Shown: positions 11,187 through 20,454 of the stretch, one piece after another
Layout of the letters: the number at the start of each line of letters is the position of its first letter
Numbering within the stretch: the first letter of the stretch is position 1
Source: Lineolata rhizophorae
Taxonomy: Eukaryota > Ascomycota > Dothideomycetes > Lineolatales > Lineolataceae
Assembly (NCBI GenBank): GCA_010093515.1
Contig: MU001676.1
Coordinates: 95,458 to 133,560 of the forward strand
Length of the DNA stretch: 38,103 nucleotides
Direction of reading: 5' to 3'
Notes under the pieces: generated by a model
Seen by the model: the letters and a program-made list of their open reading frames with translations, nothing else
The model's database searches: none
What the model was told of the DNA's origin: nothing
Position numbers and translations under genes: made by a program

Positions 11187-11385
11187 GATAGTGCAGATTG
11201 GCTTAGACAAGGGTCGGATGCGCTCCGGACAATCACTGGATCTGGCAGAGCTACTAGGCACCAATCGTGAGCCGGACATCGGAGAGCAGGGCGTAAGGAC
11301 TTACATTCAAATGAAGACAGCAGCAAAGCCACCGAGCGATGCCGCTTGTGCGGCGCCTGGGCGTAGCCAATTTTATAGGTGACGA
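11187..11385 (-). repeat. Peptidase promoter/leader repeat, copy 1
   Basis: Read on the minus strand, this segment from the TATA box to just before the start codon aligns with 19127-19325 on the plus strand. Shared blocks include CCTATAAAAT, GGTGGCTTTGC and TCCGGCTCACGATTGGTGCC followed by TAGTAGCT. About four in five positions match by eye; copy 2 has a 9-bp insertion. The two copies are inverted and 8 kb apart. Confidence 0.8.
11371..11377 (-). promoter_or_regulatory. TATA box of the peptidase gene
   Basis: On the minus strand the sequence reads CCTATAAAATTGG, about 190 bp before the start codon at 11182. The same CCTATAAAAT element is kept in the second copy at 19130-19136, which supports its being functional. 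Confidence 0.55.
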
Positions 11386-11995
11386 CTCGAAGCCGGCGAA
11401 CATCTTGGACGAAGCAGCAAGCAATGTCCGAGCCGGTCCGCGGACGCCCATGGTTGCCAACGCTCGCTCGCGCAGCTGCCCACGGCCGCGCCGAGCTCGT
11501 TGCCCTCCATGGGAATAGCGACGGCGAGTTCCACGGTACAGTGAGGTGGCGTTGGCGCTCCCGTCACCCAGCTAAGCAGGCACCTAGGTAGGCAGGTACT
11601 GCGTGCCGAGGGAGGCAAGTTCCTGCGCATGTAGCAGGTGCGCGCCCACCACCTGACCCGGGGCGGCTGTTGCGTCGGAAATCTCACGATGAAGACGTTG
11701 CTGCGAAGAGTGAAGTCACAATGGAGCGTACAGGACGCAGCCAGCCACTGAATTCTCAAGGTTTCCGGGGCATTTTGGACCAATTACGTACGATGACGAA
11801 GACGATGGAAATGGCGCTACAAAATGCCTGCTATGTATGTAGATAGGTAACCTACCCCACAGCAAATCCCCGCCGCAGTGCACACGCCCCGCAAGGCAAG
11901 CCCGGCGGCGCCAGCCAAGCCGGTCTAGCCAGCGCCCGGCGAAAGCCAAGGTCGTGGCCGAGATGTATGCATGCATGTACTAGCATAGGTACATA

Positions 11996-12045
11996 CAGGG
12001 GGTTGCAAGTGCGGGCTGACGCCCCCCCCTTTGCTGATAAGGCCC
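11996..12045 (+). repeat. Left terminal inverted repeat
   Basis: 50 bp. It matches the reverse complement of 13200-13248 except for a T/G difference at position 8, a G/A difference in CTGACG versus CTAACG, and one C fewer in the C-run of the right copy (8 versus 7). Confidence 0.92.
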
Positions 12046-12099
12046 GCCTCGGTTAAAAACCCCTGAATCAACGCTGTTTTGCCCTTACATACATACCTC

Positions 12100-13176
12100 A
12101 TGGCAGGTAAACACAAAAATCGCAAATCTTTTGCAAGCCCCTCTCGTCGTCGGGGTCAACATCTTTCGGAAAAAGAACGTATTTAGATTCTTACTCTTTA
12201 TAATTCTGCAAGATAGAACTAGTCTACGATTGCAAGAGAACTTCGTATTGCAAGAACAACAGTCCGTAGCTGTATCCTTTCAGGTATTTCTACTCTAAAG
12301 AAACCTCCTGGTCGCCGCCCTCTCCTTACAACGCAAAAGCGTCGCCGTCTTATCGCAAAGGCAACATCTAATGCCTTCTACCGCCGCCTTTCCCTCCCTG
12401 AAGTTGCAAAAGAATGCGGAATTTCTGCTTGCGCGCGTAGCCTTAAAAAGGCATTTGAAAAGGAACGCTACTTTCGTCGGGTTGCAGCTGCAAAACCTCT
12501 TCTTACAGAAGAGCATAAGAAGGCTAGGCTTGCTTGGGCAAAACTTTATGAGCATTGGGACTTTAATATGTGGAAAAGGGTTAATTGGTCAGACGAATGC
12601 TCTATTGCTGCAGGAGGATTTGGACAAGTTATGATTACTCGTTTAGCAGAAGAGAAGTTTTTGGAGGATTGTCTTGTTCCAAAGTTCAGAGGTTGTTCTG
12701 CAGTTATGATCCATGGTAATATTTCTGGTTTATAAAAGGGGCCCCTTACTATCTTTGAAAAGGAATAGGGTAATATCTCTGGAGAAGTTTACAGACAGAA
12801 GGTTCTTCCTTCTGTCTACAAATTTCTCAAGGAAATGGAGCAAGATCCAAGAGTTGGACCTATGCGATCAATTTTCATGGAGGATAATGCTTCTGTACAT
12901 TCTGCAAAAGCGACTCAAGAACTTTACCAGCAGCATTTTATTAGGAGGATGACTTGGCCAGCAAATTCTCCAGATTTGAATCCTATTGAAAATGTCTGGA
13001 GATTGCTAAAATATAGAATAGGAAAGAGATTTCCTAAGACTGCTATAGAGGTAAGGCAATTTGCTGAAGAAGAGTGGGAAAAACTAGAGCTAGAAGACTT
13101 CCAAAAGTATATAGAGAGCATGCCAAAGCGTTGTAAAGCGGTAATTGAAGCGGAAGGAGGCCATACTTCATGGTAG
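12100..13176 (+). pseudogene. Tc1-family DD34E transposase, five in-frame stops
   Basis: One reading frame from ATG 12100 to TAG 13176 (359 codons) carries the whole transposase with no frameshift. It is broken by stops at 12184, 12214, 12220 (TAG), 12733 (TAA) and 12766 (TAG). The N-terminal third has helix-turn-helix character (STIARELRIARTTV). The catalytic residues are present: first Asp in NWSDECSI, second Asp in MEDNASVH, Glu in SPDLNPIENVW, with 34 residues between the last two. At least the stop at 12766 sits where relatives have Trp, as expected from G-to-A change, and the CAG/CAA/TGG-to-stop pattern fits repeat-induced point mutation. A non-functional copy; an internal segment (12835-13176) is still open. 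Confidence 0.92.
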
Positions 13177-13199
13177 ATATATATATAGAATGTTAGTGT

Positions 13200-13248
13200 G
13201 GGCCTTATCAGCAAAGGGGGGGCGTTAGCCCGCACTTGCACCCCCCTG
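13200..13248 (-). repeat. Right terminal inverted repeat
   Basis: 49-bp inverted partner of 11996-12045. It is followed directly by the TA target duplication. Confidence 0.92.
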
Positions 13249-13250
13249 TA

Positions 13251-15592
13251 GCAGGCCCACGGACCGCGCAGGTGGTCTCTGATGGATCCGTCCGTGATCG
13301 GTGGGTCTCTGCCCTAGCAGTAGCGGGGTGTACTTACATAAGTAGGCACTGGTGAGGGGTTGCCGCCAAGTCCAGCAAAAGCGGCGTGATTTCGCCACCC
13401 GGCCCAACCCTATGAGCTCGTGGCTTGCACGCGCGAAGGGCCTATAACCTGCGCCGTGGGTACCCAGGTGGTGTGTGCATGGAGTAGAGGAGCCTCGAGA
13501 AAAAGGAAGTGGGGGAAAAGGTGGTAGAGATCGGCCGCCACCCGCCTGTCCCCGTCCTCCTCCGTCCACACAACGGCGCCCGACAGACAGAAAACCGCGG
13601 TCCAAGCCGCGACCGTGTGGCTGGTTGGCTGGCCGCCGCCGTGGGACTCGACCTTGCTGGGGTGCAGCGGACTACTACCACGTACGTAGTAAGCGACGGC
13701 AGCCCATGGTGCCGTTTGCGTGCGCTACGCCGATGGGGCTGTTGCGCGGCCGGCGCCCGAAGCGGAAATTCCTGCTTCGGGACGTTTCGCGTGGCGTTGC
13801 TTCCCGCTTGCGACTTGCTACTTGGGGGGTCGCTGCTTTGAAATCGGGCCTCGAGGGGTTCCTTTCGGCGAGAGCTAGGCCGGTTCCTCTCCTCTTTGCG
13901 ACAACTCCAAATCGGCGCCGGACGAGCAGAAGAACTAGAAGAGTGCGTCAGATTGGGACACCCCCCCCCCCCCCCCACAACACACACCCCGGGGCGGGGC
14001 CAGGGCTGAAGCGTGATGAGGCCGGGGGCCTTTGGGCAGGGGGTCGCTTCCGCGGGCTGCCGTTGGCTGATAAGCGGGAGCTCGGGAGCGCCAAAACCCT
14101 ACGAGCTACTCCGTACTATGGGGCCCATACTACGTATGCACAGAGGACATGCAGTATGTAGCGCCTCCGCACCCCAGGGTCTGGTCCGGTCCAGGCTGTG
14201 CGTCTGGTTTGCATCCCGCGACCCGGCCCCGGGTCGAGAGGGCGAGAGCTGGAGCGGCTGTCCGCGATGATGAGGGGCGGACTGTTGGAAGAGCGAGGGG
14301 CCGAGGCGATACGGTCTGTTTTACGTGCTCAGCTACGCGCGCCCGTGGGATTGTAGGCGCTTATGTGTTTGCTCTCCAACAGGTGCGTTTGTGTAAGTGC
14401 TTTCGCCGCGGACGCGCGACGCCGTTGGCCGAGCGTCGCAGCAGCCGCGGCAGCACGCAGCACACGCCTAGCGCACGGCATATGCAGGCGGGCGGGCAGA
14501 GGAGGCAGGACGTGCGTGGCAGCGCGCGGCCGCAGCCTGATACGGCCGGCGACGTGGTCCCGTCCCGCGTCTCTGTGCTTGGGGGCCCCCTCCCCTCCGC
14601 ACTCCTCGGCCTTATCCTCTTCTACCTTATCCGCCCATCTTCCTCCGCTGCATTTCTCCCGTACGACTCCCCGTTCTGTTGCAATTACCGAACCTCGTCG
14701 CCATCAATCTATCGGTCAATTCCCTGTCTGCTCTTCGTCAGCTGCCTTCCTGCTCGTGGCGCGCACGTTCGCCGCGTGCCTGGCTTCTCCCCACCTCGCT
14801 CACAGTGCGTCTTTGGGACACGGCGTTCCCTGGGGCGCATCGCATCACGTCCCGCAACCTGCCCATTTCCCTTCTTCCCTCCTGTGATCGCGATCCCGCA
14901 TTGCGACGCATTATTCCGACCACGCCGCGCGCTCTGCACGTACGAGCAATGCGTTGAAGGAGACCCTTGGTCCCCCGCCCGTTGCGCCACCTTTGTCTGA
15001 CAGTGGCCTGTTTCGCACCCGCGCCCTCCACGCCCCTCTCCGATAGCGACACCCCAAACGCCAAGAGACCTGGTTTCAATCGCCCCGGGCAATACAAGGA
15101 GAATAAAACCAAGAAATCTTCCAGAAAAGCGCCGTTTGATTAATTTGTGTGCCCCGTCCGTCCGTCGTCCGCTTCAATTGTCGGTCCTAACACACAACCT
15201 CCTAACGCGCAATTTGCTCGACTAAACGCACGATTCCACTTGTTGTCCCGCTTGCTTGATTGCTTGCCGGCTTACCTGCTTACTCATGTAGAGCAGCGGC
15301 GCATCACCTTTGACCTCCAACATACAATCTGGCAGACGCTCGTCCCTTTCAACAGCGACTTCGCGCCCGTGTAGTTTGATAGGCACGGAAGTCCTTCGCG
15401 TCTCGGCCTTACAAATTGGATCGAGCCACAACGCTGACTTGGACTCCGACTTCCTGTCCGACTTCATCAGACCGATCAATTGACTGATCACGTTCCCTCA
15501 AAACTCGTCCCGCCGCGAACAAAGCACAACAGGAATCACAACCGCATCCACCTCTACATCTACCCAGTATCGCTGCCGCCATTTCCCCAACA
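13251..15592. other. Long GC-rich region upstream of PPS1
   Basis: This stretch is 2.3 kb between the transposon and PPS1. Open frames up to about 280 codons occur (for example 14149-15000 +), but they are Arg/Ser/Pro/Ala-rich without family motifs, and overlapping frames on both strands are equally open, so I read them as chance. A run of 16 C lies at 13961-13976. TACGTA-type palindromes occur near 13680 and 14130. The last 600 bp are pyrimidine-rich and probably form the PPS1 promoter and 5' leader. Confidence 0.5.
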
Positions 15593-18491
15593 ATGGCAAC
15601 GGTCGTCCTCCGACCCAGCCGCGCCAAGATGCACCGCCGGCCCTCTCCCGACCCGTCCACCGCGGCGGCCGCCACGGCGACATCCACCCCGCCACAGCCC
15701 AACAACCTCACCCTCAACACCTCCCCGCGCGGCACGCCCCGCTCCGTGCCCAACAAACACCTGCCCACCTGCCCGACGGGCCCGGCGCCCAGCTCCCGCG
15801 ACCCGCAGCACCCGCAGCACCAGCAGCACCAGCAGCGCGCCGGCCTCGCCACGCCGCCGCCGGACTCGCCGTCGTCGGACGAGGACGACGAGGCCGCGTG
15901 CGTCTTCGACGGCGGGGCCGCGGGATCGGCCTCCTCATCGACGTTCCTGAGCGATGCCGCGACGGCGCTGCGGGACGGCGGCGGCGGGCGCCGCCACGGC
16001 GGCAGCGGCGGCGGGCCCGAGACACGGTTCCGCAAGGCGGCGGCGGCGGCAGCAGCAGCAGCGCCGCAAGCGGCCGACGGGGACGCGGCGCCCGTGTTCG
16101 CGCTGAGCGCGAAGCGGCTGGGCGAGGCGCTGGCGGCGCAGGCGTCGGCGCCGCTGCCGGACCCGCGCGCCGTGTTCCCCTGGCTGCACGGCCTGCACCC
16201 GGCCAACGGCCTGCAGACGGGCTTCTTCCAGGTGGGGCACAAGGCGGCGCGGCAGGTGCCGGGGTGTCTGCGCGGCATCTGCGTCGTCAAGGCGGGCGGG
16301 GACCTGAGTCGGGCGAGGATCAAGGGGGCGGTGGCGCCCGAGGAGATACTTGAAGGGTGGAGGGCTTGGGATGGCGTGGAGGTGTCTGCGGGAGGAGGGG
16401 GAGGAGGAGGAGGGAAGGCGCGCAAGGATAGCGTGTGCGAGGGCGGGTATCAGGGCGCCGGCGAGGGCTGCGGAGGGGTGGCCGAGACGACATCGACGTC
16501 CTCGTGCTCGCCGCGCTTCCTCGACGTCGACCCCCGCGACGGCTTCTCCGTCCGCAACTTCCACATCCAGACGGCAAAGATGGCGGCTCTGAGCGACGTC
16601 GTCGTCTACAGGGACGACGCGACGGCGCCGGCGGAGCTGATGGAAACGGCGAGGGCAGTGTCGCTGGCGCAGGCGCGGTGGAGGGAGGAGAGGTTTGGAG
16701 GCGCGGGGCCGAGTCCAGGGGCGACGGGCCGCGGGCCGCCCGTGTTTCACACGTTTGTGGTGCAGCGTAAGTATACGTAGATTTATTAGCTTTTTGAAGA
16801 TTGTGAGGCATAGGTTGTGAGTTTTTTTTGGGAGACTGACTTCGCGGATAGAACCATTCAGCTATTTCGAGTCGAAAAAGAAGTATGCGGGCATTATTGC
16901 GAGGGATTCCAAGGGGAATTTGTGCGAGTCAGTTATGGATTTTTGTGAGTCTCCTTGCCCCTCCTTTCATTTTCAAAGATTTCGGTCCGGACGCGTTCTG
17001 ATATCGGGTCCTCGGCAAGTCCACTGGGAGCGCAAAGAGATGACGGCCATGTCTGCTGCTTCCCCCATCGCCGAAAACGTCTATCTAGGACCCACGCCTG
17101 AGCCCTTCCCAGCCGAAACCACCGACACATATCAGCTGGACGCCTCCCTCCCAACGCCCGTGGACGCGGATCCCTCGGCCCTGTTCGACGTGCAGATCGA
17201 GGCGTCGGACATGGCCCAGGTGCCCGACGCGGACAAGCTGGCGCACCTCAAGGCTCGCCTCGCGCGCCCCGGCCACGGCATCATCGAGTTCGAGTTCCCG
17301 TCGTCGGGCTCCATCGCGCCGCCCACGTGGTCGCACGGCGACGTGGACGGCCTGATGCGCACGCTGCGCTTCATCCACGAGGTGGCGGTGCCCGAGGACG
17401 CGGCGTACGTGCGGGCGGGGGGGGCGGCGGACAGTGCGGTGGAGGCGGATGGCGACGGCGACGCCACCATGACGGACGCGGACGCGGCGGACGCGGAGCC
17501 GCCGGCGCCGGCGCCCGGCGCCAAGAAGGTGCTGATCCACTGCACCGACGGCTACACGGAGTCGTCGCTGCTCGGGCTCGCCTACTACATGTACGCCGAG
17601 GGCGTGCCGGCGCACGACGCGTGGGTGCAGCTGCACCGCGACAAGGGGCGCGACTTCTTCGCCTACAGCACCGACGTGGCGCTGCTGACGTCGATCCAGC
17701 CGCGCATCCTGCAGGAGTCGCCGCGGCTGGCCCTGCCGCGGGCGCGGGTCGCGGCCGCGCGGGGCAGCCGCGACCGCGGGAGCAGGGGCAGCAGCGAGAC
17801 GCCGCCGCCGTCGACGCACGAGGACGGCAGCGCGGCGAGCAGCAGCAGCTGCGTCGGCGGCGGCGAGGAAGCCGCGGCCGAGAACGCGGCGTCGTGGCTG
17901 GCGCGCGCCTGCCCGCCAGCGCCCGACTGGCTGGCGCGCATGGACGGCTCGCTGCCCAGCCGCATCCTGCCCTACATGTACCTGGGCAACCTCAACCACG
18001 CCAACAACCCGGACCTGCTGGCGCAGCTGGGCGTGGTGCGCATCCTGTCGGTCGGCGAGCCCGTCGCGTGGGCGCGCGACGGCCACCCCAGGTTCCCGCG
18101 CCAGAACCTGCTGTTCGTGGACCGAGTGCAGGACAACGGCGTGGACCCGCTGACGGGCGAGTTCGGGCGCTGCCTGGGCTTCATCGAGCGCGGCAAGGCT
18201 GACGGCGGCGCAACGCTGGTGCACTGCCGGGTCGGCGTGAGCCGGAGCGCCACCATCTGCATCGCCGAGGTGATGCGCGAGCGCGGCGTCGGCTTCGCCC
18301 GGGCCTACTGCTACGTGCGGGCCCGCCGCCTCAACGTCATCATCCAGCCGCACCTGCGCTTCACGTACGAGCTGCTCAAGTGGGAGGAGCAGCTGCGGGC
18401 CGGGCGCGGGGAGCCCCCCCGCCGCGAGCACGAGTGGGCGACGGTGGCGCGCGAGATCGCCCTCATGAACAAGCCGTACTCGCGCTCGTGA
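15593..18491 (+). CDS. PPS1: Dual-specificity protein phosphatase Pps1
   Basis: Tyr/Ser/Thr phosphatase; in budding yeast Pps1 has a role around S phase. Exons 15593-16766, 16852-16944 and 17020-18491 give 912 residues. Intron 1 (85 nt) is GTAAGT...ATAG; intron 2 (75 nt) is GTGAGT...GCAAG, an AAG acceptor, chosen because only it restores the frame (VMDFFHWERKEMTAM). The N-terminal third is low complexity, then comes the Pps1 block AVFPWLHGLHPANGLQTGFF (about residues 196-215) and FSYFESKKKYAGIIARDSKG. A middle phosphatase-like segment has HCTDGYTESSLLGLAYYMY with Cys597 but Glu603 where the catalytic Arg would be. The active C-terminal DSP domain has VHCRVGVSRSATICIAEV with Cys825 and Arg831. 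Between them is a Ser/Ala/Gly-rich linker. Start ATG 15593 is in CAACAATGGCA. Confidence 0.9.
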
Positions 18492-18508
18492 GTGCGGACG
18501 GCGCGCGG

Positions 18509-18580
18509 GAGCGAAGGAGCGAAGGGGCGAAGAGGCGAAGGGGCGATGGGGCGATGGGGCGATGGGGCGATGGGGCGATG
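18509..18580 (+). repeat. Octamer minisatellite downstream of PPS1
   Basis: Nine tandem 8-bp units begin 17 bp after the PPS1 stop: four GAGCGAAG-like units (18509-18540) then five exact GGGCGATG units (18541-18580). It would lie in the PPS1 3' UTR. Confidence 0.9.
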
Positions 18581-20454
18581 AGCGCGGTTGGGCGGCGACG
18601 CGGGCGGCATTGGGGAAGTCGAGGCCGGGGGACGGCCGGCGGAGGCGATTGCCCGCGGCGCTGTGCCTACCGTGGTGCCCGCGGCGCCGTGCCTGCCTAC
18701 CAGCCATCCCGAGGCGGGCAGGCACCGGAGGCCAACTTCCTAACGGAGCCGCCGACAGCAGCCGCGGCCCTAGACAGTACGCGCACTATTTAATCGCGAG
18801 AGTTGGCCTGCGAGAAACCGTTTCTCCCCCCCACTTCTATCCCATTCCCTGTTTCCGGCGACCCAAACGCTTTTAGGGACGCCGTCGGCCGCAACTGTGA
18901 CGGTTATAGCGGTGCAGAAGCAATGTGCAGCTCCATCTTTGAAGGTTCCATTGCGGGGCCGCCGCGTCCGTTTGTCGAACCAGATGCTCGACCGCACTGG
19001 TGCTTTGCGAAGTCGTCTCGCCTCGGGGCCATGGCGGGATCGGAGCGCGAAAGGCTTTTCTTATTGTTTGAGCCGTTGGGGAGCGGACCACAGTGAACAT
19101 TTTCCGTTTAGCGCCACACCCGGAAAGCCTATAAAATGGGATATACCCAGGCGCTGCACATGCAGCATCGGTAGGTGGCTTTGCCGCTGCCTCCATTCGA
19201 AGACAATTCCTTACACGCTGCTCGCCGACATCCGGCTCACGATTGGTGCCTAGTAGCTCCGCCAGATCTAGCCGCACCAGTAATTGTCCGAAGCGAATCC
19301 AACTCTTGTCTACGCCAACCTGCACGGATATCACGGAGGGGCGTTTCGTGCCCGTGGATGGGATGGACATCAATGGGATTGAATCTTATGGCGGAACCTG
19401 GCGGAGGATTTCTAGGACGTTGGTCCGTGTCTTCTGAGGCGGTGGGTTCGACCGCTGCGCCGTGGCACGCTGGCTGGATGGGCTTGTATATTTGGCCTGT
19501 TTCCGTTCCCCGGTTTGTCGAGCCGGTCTTTTCGAGCTCTTTTCTACCGTCTGATGACTCACTTTTCTCGTCGGACATTACGAACGGTACGAATGATTTG
19601 GATGAAATCCACGGATCACACGAGTATATATTTTTCGTGGAGCCCGTCGATCCTCGGTATCGGCGGAACGCGCACAACAGAGGACATGAACTTCTTTGCG
19701 AAGGGTGGCTCTGGATCAGCGACCGTATCGCTCGACAAGGGGCGTTGCGTCGGCGTGCTTCCGTGCCTGCGATTCGGTTCCAGGTCACGTTGGCCGGGTC
19801 GGTCGTTGCATATTCTTCGACCTATCTTGTTCGCGCTCGTTTGTCCAGCCGGTCTTCCTTTTGATTCTTTTACTCTCTTATGACTTATGACTCCTTTTCC
19901 TTAAGGTTTGTACGTTACTAGTGGCAGCAACGACTATTTCCCGACTAAAGGTTTTGTTCACGTTTTATTTTCCCAGCACACCTTCAACCCCCCCACATTT
20001 TAGATTGGTCACAACGTTCGAAGAGAGATTGTGAAGGACCCTGGAGGTTGCCCTTTGGGGAGGGATCTCATGTGGTCCGCCTGTAGGTGGGCTCGCGAAA
20101 TGGACGCCAGTGCGTTTCGGGGGTTCTTGTAAAAGTCGGCGGTTTAAGTTAGAATTTGACGAGTCTCGGATTGCCATGACTTTGATTCTCGCATTCTCTC
20201 TTCAGACGTAGTATGGCGTTTGGATGATGGCACTGGAAAACATTTGCGGCAGCTGATGATTTTGCTCCTACTCTTATATGTACACGCATCACGAGCACGT
20301 CTAGTATCAGGATAACGGGCGCCATGGTACTTGCTGGTACTTGTATCTATAACAGCCACACAATTTTATCGACAGCGATTGCAACTTCCAACGCATGTAT
20401 GGACGTTTCTCCCTCCTCTACACCCACCACGCAACCGTGCACAACAGCTCGATT
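18581..20454. other. Intergenic region with relic of a duplicated peptidase locus
   Basis: It lies between the 3' ends of PPS1 and DBP7. It holds the plus-strand leader copy (19127-19325) and, beyond it, no open peptidase gene. A short translated match (VDPRYRRN near 19650, against IDPRYREN in the intact peptidase) may be a remnant. A partial direct repeat, GTTTGTC(G/C)AGCCGGTCTT, occurs at 19513-19530 and 19839-19856 with pyrimidine-rich sequence after both. No functional gene is supported. Confidence 0.45.
19127..19325 (+). repeat. Peptidase promoter/leader repeat, copy 2
   Basis: Inverted and diverged copy of 11187-11385, including the TATA box at 19130-19136 and the block TCCGGCTCACGATTGGTGCC. 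Similarity fades just before the place where the start codon would be. Confidence 0.8.

Larger units (their letters stand above)
11183..11995. other. Upstream region of the peptidase gene
   Basis: It holds the leader and promoter of the minus-strand peptidase gene (about 11187-11385, duplicated at 19.1 kb). Further out it is noncoding sequence with TAGGTAGG-type motifs (for example 11581-11600 and 11831-11856) up to the transposon insertion site. No gene is seen. Confidence 0.55.
11996..13248 (+). mobile_element. Tc1/mariner transposon, impala-like, inactivated
   Basis: The 1253-bp element is flanked by TA on both sides (11994-11995 and 13249-13250), the target duplication of Tc1/mariner elements. 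It has terminal inverted repeats of about 50 bp beginning CAGGGGG(T/G)TGCAAGTG. That terminus resembles the CAGTGGGGTGCAA ends of the Fusarium impala and mimp elements. The interior encodes a DD34E transposase relic with five stop codons. The interior is visibly more AT-rich than its surroundings, in keeping with transfer or C-to-T decay. The near-identical ends suggest a fairly recent insertion. Confidence 0.92.

Noticed and set aside
12835-13176. A separate intact gene of 113 codons
   Set aside because: It is only the last open segment of the broken transposase frame, carrying the second Asp and the Glu of DD34E.
13475-14161. 228-codon plus-strand frame near the transposon
   Set aside because: Runs through the C16 tract and is Arg/Pro-rich; no sign of coding selection.
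14149-15000. 283-codon plus-strand frame upstream of PPS1
   Set aside because: Compositionally random, overlapped by other equally long frames, no motif; more likely promoter/leader DNA.
15409-16425. 338-codon minus-strand frame opposite PPS1 exon 1
   Set aside because: Low-complexity Pro/Ala/Arg product; shadow of the low-complexity N-terminal region of PPS1.
17085-18725. 546-codon open frame antisense to PPS1
   Set aside because: It is the mirror of a GC-rich coding exon; the product is Arg/His/Val-rich with no family motif, while the sense frame has the phosphatase site.
19440-19470. tRNA-like GGTTCGA box
   Set aside because: A GGGTTCGACCG string resembles a B box, but no cloverleaf, acceptor stem or A box could be built around it.
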